A stretch of DNA of 64,000 nt from Pisolithus tinctorius. Taxonomy: Eukaryota > Basidiomycota > Agaricomycetes > Boletales > Pisolithaceae. The notes beneath the pieces were generated by a model. The model made no database searches. It was not told where the DNA came from and saw only the letters and a program-made list of their open reading frames with translations. A program made the translations under genes and the position numbers. Below, piece after piece: positions 12,540 through 24,909 of this stretch (positions within the stretch are counted from its first letter, which is position 1; each line of letters starts with the position of its first letter). The stretch is from positions 1,240,001-1,304,000 of the forward strand of contig JANFAH010000001.1 in the NCBI GenBank assembly GCA_024663395.1. The letters are read 5' to 3'.

Positions 12540-13880
12540 TAAAGGTGACCTTTGAGTGGGGTGAAAGGTAAGATGGCAGTGGACAAAGGAGATGACCGCT
12601 AACGTGTTGAATTAAACCGTGTCGGTGTGTTGTGAATGGAAATGCATATCCCGTTACTTGTCTTGTGCCCTCAGAAAGACGCGGGATGAATGTTTGGTGA
12701 ATTGCTTGCCATATCGTCGTAACTCTTAGCACTGGCACAAGCACAGAGACAAACGAGGATGCATAGACGGTTTGCGTGCGATTATTAATACACTCGCGCA
12801 AACCGAGGTTCGCCGTCCTTACCAACGCCCTATACGAAATGCGACTCGGGGCGTATGTGACAGGGCCTGCTCAACTCTGTCAGGCTGCGATGTAGAATAT
12901 TCCAGCTGGATTCGTACCACGTCGGTAAATTCGCACGTAAAGTCGTAAAGACTTCCCGCTGTACCTCAAGACATGGGCAGACCCATTCCTGTATGATGCG
13001 ATAAACTGTCCCGACCATGCGAGTCCGATGTCTGGCATACAACCGACTATATGCTTTGCGAGGTTTTCAGTGATGTTGACAGATGCAATGGTGGACCCGT
13101 TGTCTATGAACAAACTGGTGGCGTGGAGAGCGTACGCTGCCTTGGAATTGGCGAGGCCAGTCGCATAGATGGCGTCTGGTGTTGTACGAATCTCGGAGTA
13201 CATCACAAGAGACCTATCATGGTGTCAACGTGTTGCTGTAAGGGGGGATGCTGGGCAAACCCTTTGTCTAGAGAGTTCCATGTACGCGCGACGTCGTTAG
13301 ATGGGCAGTCTATGCAACTGACCATGTTGCCATTGGTGAGCGCAAGGAGTCCCGTGCCCCCAGCGACCGAAACCCGCCCCATTGTGATCATCGTGTGTTG
13401 TAATTCGTGTGTTTGAACATCAGCAGAGTTGTGGAGGCGATGTTCGAGGAGAAGGTGGCCTGTGGAGGTGCCGTACGTGCGCAAAATGGACCCACCAAGT
13501 CCAGAGAGCAGTTCGATATCTGCACAGGATGTTTATTAGATTACGAAACTCCAGACCAAAACACGTAGTTGAGTTGCCGTACACGTCGAATGTCATGATG
13601 GGATCGTCGTCGTCGTCGATGCTCCACGCTCGCGACGAGTTAGAACTTCCACTGAATATTAGATCGCCCAGTGCCCACTTAATGATCCTCGGCAACGTTG
13701 GGTGCAGCGAAGACGTTGCTGGCTGGCGCTGTGAAGATGAGATCGTCATGCAAGTTGGTTGTGAGTGGAACGCTGACGAGTCTGGAATGCCAGTCGACCA
13801 CGCCGACATCGGATTCGTGCAGTGCCCAGCTCGCTGCCGCCGACGGGCAGCCTCAAGTGCAGCATCGAATCAAAGTGAGG
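12540..13880 (-). pseudogene. EMC1 pseudogene, copy 1
   Basis: The minus strand repeats the 5' third of the EMC1 gene. It has a start region equivalent to MLHLRLL (about 13868), the SWALHESDVGVVDWH region, RTYGTSTGHLLLEHRL, LLALTNGNMVSCID, and the later block QVTGYAFPFTTHRHG that matches EMC1 near 27140. Intron positions are kept, but a deletion near the start and several frameshifts and stops break it. It is closer to the pseudogene at 35.5 kb (shared VSVAGGTGLLALTNGN) than to intact EMC1 (VLVEESTAIFALTNGH), so the two pseudogenes probably share a duplicated ancestor. Confidence 0.8.
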
Positions 13881-13889
13881 ATTTTTTCA

Positions 13890-14490
13890 GCTCTCCAGCT
13901 TCGAGAGCTTGTAATGCGTTCCTATGCATTCCTACGAGGTTATGTATCGACAAGTCAGGTGCCGCACGATTCGATGGATGGGATGTTTGCTGGTGATGAT
14001 ATCGCTATCCTATTGCATCTTACCTCTCCCATTTCGTTGCGGTGGGCACGTGTTGACGAGCCTACTGATGAACGTGAGACAAGGGTGCGACCCAGTTTTG
14101 CTGTATGATCACGCAAGGCCTTGGTTTTGTGGGCAGATTCGGATTCAGATCCTGGTGAGAGAAGGGCTGTGGGTATCGACGAGTGTGAGGACACAGTGGA
14201 GCCCAAAGATTTGGCGGGACCGAGGGTGGGGCAGAGGGCATTCGGTGCATGCGGTGGTCAATTCTCTGGGATTGTATGGTTGTGAACGCCTCCAGGTGTT
14301 CCTGCGACACGTTTTCGCCAACCCTTGCCCTATGCGTGACCTCGTGCAGACGAAAACCGGATCTTGTGGAGCTCAGGGATCATTACCGAGACCTGCACTG
14401 CCAAACCTTGATCGATATCCTGATCTTGAAGAACACGATGCTGTGGTCGCGTGAACTGATCGATATCGATATAGCTTGAGGAACGTGTAG
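13890..14490. other. Duplicated intergenic block between EMC1 pseudogene and HET gene B
   Basis: About 600 bp similar, inverted, to 35450-34855. It links an EMC1 pseudogene head-to-head to a HET gene in both places. Frames are open over tens of codons in both copies (LDRYPDLEEHDA is common), so part of it may be a 5' exon of the HET gene. I could not settle the splice sites. Confidence 0.45.
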
Positions 14491-17400
14491 GCCATATATT
14501 AGACGCCGTGAGCAAGTCTACGATGCATCGTTCTTCTCCCCTCTAAACTACAAGACAGACTGTTAGCGAGCTTGTTGGCGATGACGATGGGTGCGTACCA
14601 GCACTCAGAGCGGTTGAGGTGGCCCTACTGACAGTTCTCTGCGGCGGTCAAGATGTGAAACGGATCGGAATCGGGTCTCAAAGTGAAGTATATGCAGTCG
14701 CCTTTGCGGGCGAAAGTCAGGTCGTAGGAGGATATCGGAATGGCGAAATGCGTCGATGGAAGATTGAAGACGGACAGCAACAGGGTCCAACCATGAAAGC
14801 GAATAACTCCGTCAGGTCTGCTGTCGTTTCCCCGGATGGCCAGTGGATTGTGTCTGGAGACCATGGAGGCAAGGCGATCCTCCGGAATGCGGCCACTCAT
14901 GAAAAAGTGCGCGAGTTCACGGAACCCAGCCGCCATGTATTCGGGGTCGATATCTCGAGCGACGGTACTAAACTTGCCACTGCGAACTACTACGACATCC
15001 AGATATTCCGCTTCCCTTCCTGTGAACGACTCCATTGCCTCCAACACGATCACGTTGTCGGTGTCAAGTTCTCTCCGGACGGTACTCAATTTGCTACCGT
15101 CTCGCAGACACAAGGTTTCCGTGTCTACAACACCGACAATGGCAATATCGTGTTCGATTCAGGCCAAAGTAGTTGCGTCAGCTTTTGGCACTGTACTCCA
15201 TTGGTCTGGTCCTCTGATGGCCAGCAACTGTTCGTCGCGAACAAGGGCAAAATTATCTGTTTCGGCCTTTCCACTGAGTCTGTGTCTTCGGATTGGTCGA
15301 TCCATGAAAATCAAACCCAACCGTCTATAGTATCTAACGGCAGATTCTTTGCATGTGCCGCAGGTTCATCGGTTTCGTTATGGGATTGTTTGTCCCATAA
15401 GCAGATCGGTAGCATTATCATACACACCACAATGTTCCTGTGTGTCGCTCTCTCACCAAGCAAGCGGTATCTCGCATGTGGAAATGGCAACGATATCACA
15501 ATTCATGATCTCAGGGATGTCCTTCCCCTTGGGTATTTTGACAATAGTGTAAGTGTACATCCACTCATGAAGCATGCTTTGCTAACAATCTTATGCTATT
15601 CTTCTGTCCTGTGAAATGCTTTAATTCGTTGCCAACTCTGCGCTTCTCAGTTTCCACTTGTAGAAGTGAGTGACGAGGCCTTCAGGTTGTGGACACAGGA
15701 CGACCCAACGAAAACCGAAGCATTGCTGTCGGCAGAGATTGCAAGCGATTCAAGCCATAGGCATTACAGGCTAGCAAGCCGCGCACTTATACGAATGCGA
15801 CTGGAACGTTTCGCAGCTGCGATAGAGGATGCCAAGGCGGTGAGTCCGCTTCCTCACTGCCCCATGTGTATGGTTGTTCACATGGAGCTCAAGTCCCTCT
15901 GGGTTCAGCGATCACCTATTGGCCATATCGCGATGGCGGTTGCCCTACTTGCCCAGGGTGATCGAGAGGGTGCAGTATGCACATTCGACTTTGCATTTCA
16001 TGATTGTGAGCTGCAAGACATCAGATTTCTCTTACTATTAAAGGTGCGCAAGTGATTTGGATCATTCTCACAATTAATCTACATTCCGCTCAGTCGATCC
16101 TTGTGTTCCAATCCGGAAATCAAGAAGAGGGGATAATGCGAGCAGAGTACCTTGTTACAACAGCGAATAGTGACAATGACAACAATGCTACTTACCTCTA
16201 CATCCAGGTACGTGCATTGCGTGACGCAGACGTATAAGTATCGCTGCTGATTCACTGCACAGGTGCTTGGAGTTATGTACCTAAAGAAGGGAAGTTACGG
16301 ACGTGCAATACCATTGATCGAGCGTGCGAAGAGTCTAGACCCCAAGGTGAAAGATTATCCTCCGCTAGTGACGATCTCGCTCGTAGGTCTTCTGCCGCCA
16401 CTAGCACTGCCTATTAATGCAACCCTTCATGAAGATATTTGGGTGGAGTTTCAACGGACTGGATATCGTTACTCAGCAACATCTTTGTGAGACCCTCTAT
16501 GCTGAAGGACGTACAGCCGAAGCCACGGAGATCCTCCTCAATATCATCCGGACAGCAGATAATGAGAGACACGCAATTGCGGATTGGATCTCAGGTGTGT
16601 CTTGTAACTTCTAGGTAACGTGCACATTCATGTCTGTCACCAGACTTCACCAAAAAATGTGCTGCCACACTTGAACATGCTGGCGACGATGCTTTCGGAT
16701 CTTCAAAACACGACGAAGCAATCACACAGTACTCTGCTGTGCTGTCCCTCAGTCCTCAAAGTCCCACAAGTCTGCTCATCAAACGGAGCAGAGCTCGAGC
16801 TGTGAAAGAGTTGTGGGAGGATGCACTGCAGGACGCGAATGAGGTATGCATGGTATCTTCCTTGTATGAGTGGGTTCTCCTACAATTGCCGCATAGGCGG
16901 TGAATGCGGATCCCTCCAGCCCTTGGGGCTACGAGGCCAAGCACGTGGCGCTTCATGGTGCGAAGCAGTACGACGAGGCGATTGAGGCTTTCAAGTCCAT
17001 GCTACACAGAATGGAACAGTCCCATGACCCCGCAATCATCCGTATGTACCTCCTATATGAAGGTAACACCCAAAAATAACAGTTTCACAGAACTCCGTAA
17101 GACCTACATTTCACCATCCGACACGATTGTGGCAATCGGTTCCATCGTCAGCGAGATCTGTTGTCCTATTGTCGTCATTGATGTTGCTACTGGTTACCTC
17201 TGCGACGAGACTGAGCGGATGCGCATTTTCAAGGCCGATCCGAGGTTCAAAGAACTTGTTTCATCCATAACGAAAAATGTGGATAAGACGCTGATCCGAC
17301 CTGTGGTCGAAAGGTTTTTCGGATACGTCATGTTCTCGCACGCATGGGAGGGGAAGGAGCCGTCATTCCAGGATGTCAACTTAGCCAACTCTGTGTGGGA

Positions 17401-18712
17401 CCTTCCCGAGACGCCCCTGAATAACAAGTTGCGTGTTTTCTGCCAGGAAACGCGCAGGCTTGGTTACAACTGGGCATGGTCCGATACGTGTTGTATCGAC
17501 AAGTCCACGAGCTCCATCCTTAACCAATCCCTTACGTCCATGTACAAATGGTATGCGAATTCGGCGGCCACACTTGTATTCCTTGCCAGTGTCACGCATC
17601 CATCCAAGCCCGGGGACCTTGCACGTAGTATTTGGATGACACGAGCTTGGACGTTGCAAGAACTCCTCTCGCCGAAAGTCATCTTTTTCTATGACTCCGA
17701 ATGGAAACCCTACCTCGGCATTACTGGCACGAACCACAAGCAATCTCCAGAGATCATGCAAGAGCTAGCCGACACTATCAAGATTTCCACTGGAACTATT
17801 GTCACATTCTCTCCAGACGATCTCGGGGTGCGCGAGAAACTTCGTCTCGCTTCGACGCGCAATGCGACAAAGGAGGAAGATGTCGCATACTCTCTGATTG
17901 GCATATTCAAGTCTGATATCACGCCCCGCTACGGTGAAGGAACCGATGCTCTCGGACATCTCCTGGAGGAGATCGTAGCTCGCACTGGCGACGTCACCAT
18001 ACTTGCGTGGTCAGGGACGTCATCGTCGTACAACAGCTGTCTCCCAGTTTCCGTTTCCGTCTACAGCCAAATTCCTTACGTCCCTCCGTCACTCGAAGGA
18101 GAAGAAATGGAAACACGCATCACAAAACTACGTGGCAAGTTGTCCCAGGAAGTCGTCCTGAACACTTACAATCAAATCATGTTTCTTCCGCCTGCGCGTT
18201 TTGGTACCCGGCGTCTACATCTTCCATGCATCATCTTCCCCGTCAGAAAACTGGAGCTACGCAGAGGCACTGAGAAGCTGTATCGTGCCAAGGTATCCGG
18301 GCTTGGAAAAGTGGGGTTCTCGACCGCCGACGATCTCCCGCTGGACGAGGCACAGAAATTCGTCTTCGCACATCCGTGGATTGATCATATCCGAGGTCCC
18401 AATAGTGTGGTTGCCTGGGGAGGTGACCCGGAGTCTGATGCTGACTCTAACTGCGATTCAGATCACGACGCTGAATCGGATGGAGTTTCGCCGCCGTCTT
18501 CGCCGTTACACGTTCTCCCCCCTCAAGTTGATGGCTATACCCGAGCACTGCAAGTGATTGCTCGCCTCGGACAGCCGTTCAGCGCGTTACTGCTCCTACA
18601 GCAACCAAAGGGAGAGTACAGGAGGGTTGCCACAGAGGAAGAGATTGTCGTTTCAGGACTTGGAACCAACATCCCCACGAACATTCGGGCGGGGGTGTTA
18701 GAAATCCTTTGA
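14491..18712 (+). CDS. WD40-TPR-HET protein, copy B (5' frameshift)
   Basis: Exon 1 (to 15548) codes the WD40 part, with repeated SPDG/SSDG strands (SPDGQWIVSGD, SSDGTKLATAN, SPDGTQFATVS, then LACGNGNDITIHD). Exon 2 is 15651-15839 and exon 3 starts at 15894. TPR-like helices follow (RTAEATEILLNII, KHDEAITQYSAVL, YDEAIEAFKSML). The HET domain runs from about 17090 to TGA 18710-18712, with motifs YVMFSHAWEG, WAWSDTCCIDKS and WMTRAWTLQELLSP. Protein-level similarity to copy C extends upstream to 14491, but B lacks two bases there and hits TAG at 14564-14566. The N-terminus is therefore either broken or replaced by a later start (first in-frame ATG about 14751). The rest is open. The corresponding TPR intron has a GT donor here, unlike A and C. 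Confidence 0.8.
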
Positions 18713-18929
18713 CGTGTATATGGGGGATTCCCGGTCATCAAAGCTGGTTTGTCTTTCCTCCTTTAGCAGTCATTCTTTGTGTTCGTATCTCCGTGTTTTC
18801 GTAGTGTTTGCTCATCGTCCTCATCATACCCCTCCAGACATCCTCATATCTGTTGTTTATATGTAGATACGCATGCTCAGCCAACGTACTGACACGATAT
18901 ATCCATCTGATACGTATTCTACAACAATC

Positions 18930-20930
18930 TCAACAATTCGTTGTCCAGAACTCTTTGGAGGATGTAGTTTGTTCTACTACTTGCCCATTCATCTTTTATG
19001 GGTGCCAGGTGCCACCGAATGTGGGGGAGATGGGGAGTCAGTTGTTGTATGGCACGTGTTCGCAAATTCTGAACGACACATGAATTAAGCTTGATAACAC
19101 CTCCGTAACCCGAGAGACCTGGCGAAGGTGTATGTCCGCGTATAAAGCTTTGGGATACGGTACACATGAAAATTGAGGCCAGAGAGGGGTCAGTTGGACT
19201 TGATGAAGTTGACGAGCTGACAGTGTATCGACATAGCTGCTTGGTTTTATTTCGTTTTGAATCCTATCCTACTCAGGCACAGCTTACGACTATAGCCTTC
19301 GAGGGTAAGGGTGACGACGGAGAGCCCTGCCAATATTGGTCGTCCGAAAGAACCTTCGGAACCAGTTATCGGCCTGCCAGTTGTCCTTGCACATGCAGCA
19401 ACCCAGTCGTCTCGGAGGGAGGACCCTACCAGTGTCTTGTAGACTGTACACACCACAACCAGCTGCTCGGATTCACATTGAAACTTAGATGATGACGTAC
19501 CAAGTCCCGTCCCTTCGGGGAGCCGGCAGCCAAAAGGTGGCTGACCCGGAAAGTTCTCCCCCCCCCCCCCGAAATCAGATGTCAGGCTCCCAACTGCTCT
19601 TATAAATCCAGCACACCGGTCGTCCATTCTACCCGCCCATCTTCCTCCTCAACCATCATCAGCCGTACTGCGCACCTACTCCCCCGTCCTCCTCTGCGTC
19701 ACGATTGATGGACGACGCCCGAGCGCCGACTCTTCTCGTCATGCCAACAAACCTCATGTACTCCTGGCAAATGCGCTGGCCCTTCTCAGGAAGTTACTGG
19801 TAGAGGGACGCGAGGTACAATGCTCGATTTAGTCGATACAATCCTGCACTAGTACTCCCGTGAGTCGGACAGTGACGGTCACCTGGACATGCTCACCCGG
19901 TCGTACGCATTTACAATCCACTGTTGTGGTACAGAATCTCGACGCGTCTCGGGACACCGAAGTTAACTGTAGGGGTGTCAGCAGTTCCGTCGATGCCGTT
20001 CCGTTGCCGAACATTGGGTCTACATGAGTCGCGTGAGTTGATCATTACCTCTCTCTGGACGACATATCATGTCTATGATACGCCATATACCAACACTCTG
20101 CTTCAATTCTCTAGCGTTTCATCATTGATGTCGACGCCGTCCTTTGGGCTTATTGTCCACAGCGACTCACCAACATGTTAGCCTAGTCGCTGGACATCCA
20201 TGGATCTCGCACAATGTTTGCCCCCTGCAAGGCAACGTGAGCGGGATCGATGACACGCCCCATATGCAATTAATTGAATTCTCTGGACGACAGCCTCAAC
20301 AATACGGACGACCACCTGCGATCGTCAACGACTTACTTCCCGTGCGTTGTCATGGCTTTTCCCATTCCTGCTGTCATCGTTTAGTCCATTGATACATCAG
20401 TGGGACAGGGAATGGCGGAATAACGGTCACGACCAGTTAATGACAGCTTTAAACCATCCATTCGCTTACTGATGTAGGGTGCCAACCGGTTTCCATCCTT
20501 CGCAGACGCAACTTTTTCGGGTCGACGTGAGATTGATTAGGCGAACTTACCGAGCTTGTGGGACCAGAGGTGCGTTTTCTAGTGCCCACGTAGCTGGTGG
20601 CACTGGGTAAGGAACTGATATTTCTGACTACGGCGCAGGCCATGACTCGCGAACATTTCCCTCGAAGCCATCATCGTGACAGCCATTCATTCGAGCGAGA
20701 AGCTAGTGGAGATGGGGGGATATGACGGTAGCACAAGGCCCACCATCCTCCTGTCCTATTATTCTTCGTGCACCTGTTGTTACTTACCCAGTCATATTCA
20801 TGTTCGAGGATACGATGATGGAGCGATGGAGACGCCACGTCTGAATCTGCTAGCAAAGGAACAAGTCAGCCTGATAGAAATCTTGACCTTCTGATTCGGT
20901 AGAATCGAATTAGTCTACATACCTACTCAG
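18930..20930 (+). repeat. R unit copy B (longest copy)
   Basis: Full-length relative of 3590-5340 and, like it, directly downstream of a HET gene. It has TATA-like CTTATAAATCCAGCAC (about 19598), the intron GTGAGTT...CTCTAG (about 20033-20112) and the 3' block RPTILLSYYSSCTC / SHIHVRGYDDGAME, which is conserved in the same frame at 38.4 kb. A 14-C homopolymer lies at about 19558-19571. Several stops and frameshifts make it a likely pseudogene of unknown function. Confidence 0.6.
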
Positions 20931-21050
20931 AGCATATGTTGCAGTCGCAGAGAACGCCGCGCGTTCCGCGTCATCCATTCATAACTCTTCAGTCCTGTCG
21001 AGAGCAAGAAGACTGGTATATCCGACAGCAATAAACAAGATACAGCATAA

Positions 21051-22345
21051 CTATACAAAATATTGCATTCCGGGCTGTCGTAGCAGAGTGTCAGTACTTC
21101 AGTACCCTAGCTGAAGTTAACAGAAAACACTCACATTCCGCCTGCCCATCCCCTTATCCTTCTCATTCTCGGGTGCCGGACCGAATACCTTGAATTCATG
21201 CTCCCCACCTTCTCTCAGCGTTAACACCGACGCCATGTTCCCACATCGATAGCAGTAATTAGGTGCGGACCATACGGTGACTAGGGCGTTGTCGAACATG
21301 TATTTGTAGCCTTCTTGAACGAGTTGGTGGGCGCGGGCGATAAGACTGAGTGAGTTGACGTGGTTGAACTGCGAAGATGGTGGGCTGAGTATATGCGATG
21401 TACCTGAACGACATGAACGACGTACCTCCCGCGTTACGTTTCCCCCGAATAGCCAACCTGCACCACGGGGACTTACAGCCCAATTATCGATGTCGTCAGG
21501 ATCTGACCACATGAGGTCTATAGATGGCGTCATATCAAACGATTCCAACTCGAGGTACGCTGAAAGTGTACCGCAGAATGCGCCTTCGTGAGGAATCTCC
21601 TGGGCTCTTGAAAGGACACGAATTTGGTCGAGGGTACGTATGTCTGGAGAAAGTCCGCCGTGTACGCATAACGTTTCTCCGTCGATGATCTGAGACGGGT
21701 TATAAGTGATATTCGTCAGGGATGCGTAGTGACGTACCGCAGCGAGGTTCAGATAGTCGAACACGTTACAGCAAGCTTTCCATACTGCGGCGCTTCCGTA
21801 CTTTTGTTGGCATTCGTCTGGGAAGATAATTTAGCATCGGGTGATGAGTGCATGCAAGGACCGACCATAGAACCCGTAGACTTGGGTGATTTGTCGACTT
21901 TCGTGATTGCCCCGCAACAACGTGACCTTGTCAGGATATCTGGATGACCATGAACGATAGGAGCCAAGTAATGATCGGAACAGCTTGCCTTGCTTTGAGT
22001 GCTAGGAGTAATGACACGGTTTCGAGACTGTAGTGGCCCCGGTCGACGAAATCTCCCTGCGAAGTGTGATATGAGCTGCCGAAGCTGCGATGCCCAAGAA
22101 CACCTACGTGCCATGAAGATATAGCTCGTCTCTGGCACGCTTCCGCCTTTCCTGAGCAGTTCGAGGAGGTCCCAGAACTGACCGTGAATGTCACCACAGA
22201 TGGTGACTGGTGACGATACAGGCTGGATGTTGGATTCCTCGAGGAGGATGGCTCGGACGGTGTCGCAGAGGATTTTCATGTCTTGTTCGGGCAGATGTTG
22301 GCAGTCCATCAGCTGTGCGATCCATTTGTCGGGGTCGTAGGTCAT
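21051..22345 (-). CDS. PP2A-like Ser/Thr phosphatase catalytic subunit (Sit4/PP6-like)
   Basis: Start ATG 22345 ([12 protein letters not shown]); a GTG further upstream was not used. The spliced protein, about 310 residues, has all the PPP metal-site motifs: [58 protein letters not shown] and [12 protein letters not shown]. It ends in NPGMQYFV, a PP2A-type tail, in a final exon 21051-21074. [13 protein letters not shown] and YIFMGDFVDRG favour the Sit4/PP6 branch over PP1; Ppg1 or PP4 is not excluded. It dephosphorylates Ser/Thr with two bound metal ions, usually with a SAPS-type regulatory subunit. The introns at 22111-22057 and 21988-21940 begin with GC, not GT; the others are GT-AG. It is the only intact one of four copies, and it has lost its divergent EMC1 neighbour. 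Confidence 0.88.
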
Positions 22346-22420
22346 CGTCGTCACCGTTGTCTGAGTCCCGGGTGGCCAAATAGCGTGTCTCTAATCAATT
22401 CCTAATCCTCACTAGCAGTC
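22346..22420. promoter_or_regulatory. Copy of the phosphatase/EMC1 bidirectional promoter
   Basis: Upstream of the phosphatase ATG the sequence AAATAGCGTGTCTCTAATCA...CTCACTAGCA matches the promoter of EMC1 at 25690-25760. The match ends about where the EMC1 start codon should be, so this copy now drives only the phosphatase. Confidence 0.55.
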
Positions 22421-23249
22421 CCAGATAGTGTTCGCCGTCTTTTCCCACGGGACATTCGAGTGCGTCGTCTGTGGGCGATCTGGCTGCAGAATCTCCGCCT
22501 GCGAGGACAAACTCGTCCGACGAGACAACACCGCCCCGTCGATGGCCTCCCCCCCCAACCCGCCGCTTTCAGGCCAAGTTCTTCCTTTGCCCAGGCCACT
22601 TCCTTCCTTCTGTCCATGTAGCTTCTGATTCTGCTGGCATCCTCACTCAGACTCATGATTTGGTCTCAATTTCCTATTCTTTGTCACACCTCACCCAGCA
22701 CTAGCAATATTCCAATCAACCCCCCTTTCCCCATTGGAAACTCGATACCCTAATCTCGTCTTTCTTCCCATCCATATTGTGCTCACTTCCGGCGGAACCA
22801 TCGGTCTCAGTCCTGTCGTCATCCCGTGGGTCATGGCTTCCATCTTGCGTTGTTCACCTCCACGCTATTCGCGCCTACAGTAATGACGAAATCGGCCCCT
22901 TCCACTCCTACCTCTTCCAGATCGTTTTCAAGCCTGCGTTATTGCTGTTCCACACGAAACCATGACTTTCCGACCTATTGGAGTCAGCCAGTTATGTAAG
23001 TGCATTTTTCGGCAGTGCCAATTATGTGTCCTCTCCTTCCAGTTTCTGCAGACGCTCTTTGCGAGGTGGGGGGTGTTCTTCGAACTAGCTCTGCAATGTT
23101 TGAAGGTACCCATTTCTCTCATGTTCAAGGTTGTATTTCATACCTGGCCGTCCTCGCCCATTCGCCCTGTTTCCTCCCTCTTTATCTCTGGGCATTCTTT
23201 CATCATCGTTTCCCATTCCTTCTCGTTTTGTTTGTTCGCGCTCCTCTAG

Positions 23250-23466
23250 GAGTGCAGGCTGCCGCTCTTCACATCTTGCCGCGTATCACCTCATTCTCGC
23301 ACTCCTCCTGGCACGCAGGTTGCCTTTCTTCGCATTCCTCCACTTGCCATGGCATTCTCACGCTCCTCCGGGCACGCGGGTTGCCTCTTTTCACGTCGTG
23401 GTTGTGTCTCGCGGGCTTTCTCGCAATTCCCCTGGCACTCAGGCTGCCTCTCCTCACATGGTGGCA
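23250..23466 (+). repeat. About 60 bp tandem repeat, roughly 4 diverged units
   Basis: Units share a core like GGCACGCAGGTTGCC followed by TCTTC-type and CATTCTC-type blocks and CTCCTCC. The starts recur at about 60-66 bp from about 23252, and the copies differ by many substitutions. Confidence 0.55.
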
Positions 23467-24152
23467 CCCCAATCCTTCCTAATCACAATCTTTTCCCTGT
23501 GGTTGACGACAGCCCCTTTCTCAGCCTGGTATGCAAAGCGAAGTCTCTGCTGCAGTAGTTCTGCGATGCTCTATATCTGTCTCGCGCTTCATTGGCCCAA
23601 CGACTACAACCCATCTCGTGCGCTGATCTGTTGTTCTTTCACGGAGTTACACTACACGCGATGGGTCATCACCAGTGGGCGGGACAGTGATTCCAACTTG
23701 AGCGCGTGGCGATTACTCGTATGCTTGTATGCGGCAGTGAAGTGCTCGCTACGGACCTCAAGCTCAAGTATGCACACAGGCCAGCAATACATACTTGAAG
23801 TACGATCATGAAGACCAAGTGCACCAACATCCGATTCCAAGCGCGAGTTATAACCTCCAAACACTCACATTTAATTATGGCTCAACAGCAACCGATACAC
23901 CGATTATAAGGGAGGTCATCAAAGATGACTGTTGAGGAGATCAAGTATATATGTAGGTGCAAAATGTACCTGATCGTCATGTCCGAGAAACGATGTTCTT
24001 TTTTTTTTTGCTTTTTACACATCTAAAAAAATCATGGCAGTCAACACTTCCGCAGTTCAAGTGGACTGCAGTGAACCTCTGCATATCAAGGAACCCTTCA
24101 TCGGATATACTCGTGGTTCATCACGGTATGTCAACACACATTTTCCCTCTAA

Positions 24153-24480
24153 GCTTGCACGTGAGGCGGTAAGTTGTCCACATTTCCGCCCAACTGAGCG
24201 GCTTTGGCAAAGCTATCATGAACGGCAGTCTCACTGTCTAGCCTGTACCAATCACCAGTTTGCACTGCTGTGTCCTCAGAAACTTGAGGAACTCGTCCTT
24301 GATGGCTTGGCTAGGGAAATCAGCGAAGTAGCGCATCTCATCATTCGGGATGTAGTAGAAGGGGACGACGTAGGGATTGACCGTGCTAGAGAAAGAGGAG
24401 TATTGGACCACCAAACAAAAACCTTGTCGAGAGAGATGCTCATGCGTGATGGTTGTTGACTCTGCGACGGTTGAGTAAAC
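24153..24480 (-). pseudogene. Broken unknown coding segment
   Basis: Two adjacent minus-strand frames have protein-like composition: first VNPYVVPFYYIPNDEMRYFA and DEFLKFLRTQQ, then, one frame over, TGDWYRLDSETAVHDSFAK and LPPHVQA before a TAG. One frameshift joins them. I do not recognise the family. It may be an old exon captured with the insert. Confidence 0.3.
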
Positions 24481-24909
24481 TGAAGGTAAATGAGCAAGAT
24501 TTGAGCAGCTGTTATAGGTTGATCCACTCGCACCGTCTGTGCCCTCACACCATTTGTATGCTCTCTCACCGCCGCCTGCTCCTTCACACCACTTGAACGC
24601 CCCCACACAATCACAACGCCCAAAACGTGAATACGGTAAGAATTGTTATTCCGACTTTTGCGTATTTCTCCAAAGGAAGTCTGGATCATGGCAAGACGCG
24701 GAATATCGATCGTGCCTTTCTGTGTAAACCTCACGTTGATACATTGAATTTCTGGAAGATATGATATAACCGAATATCCACAAAGCAAGGGCGCCGGCTT
24801 GGGGCACTGGGTCCAGGTGTGGTGGACACGTCATGTTGCCGCCATAGCTGTTCATTGTAATACCCGTATTTCGCGCCGAGGGACAAAGCGTGTCCAGGAC
24901 GTGTTTTGG

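Larger units (their letters stand above)
22421..24900. other. 2.5 kb pyrimidine-rich insert, no intact gene
   Basis: Separates the intact phosphatase from its pseudogene copy and is not seen elsewhere in the window. The plus strand is C/T-rich, with no domain-bearing ORF. It contains a tandem repeat (23250-23466), a TATA-like AAGTATATATG near 23945, a T tract at about 23998-24009 and a possible broken exon pair (24153-24480, minus). A 141-codon plus-strand ORF at 24034-24459 overlaps that and has no recognisable features. Confidence 0.4.

Noticed and set aside
13924..14454. 176-codon plus-strand ORF upstream of HET B, with a 155-codon counterpart near 35.4 kb
   Set aside because: The counterpart is similar by DNA duplication and the frames end at different places. 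At most its last part could be a HET 5' exon.
24034..24459. 141-codon plus-strand ORF with ATG
   Set aside because: No domain, overlaps a better protein-like minus-strand reading, and starts in a T/A-rich tract. Not supported as a gene.
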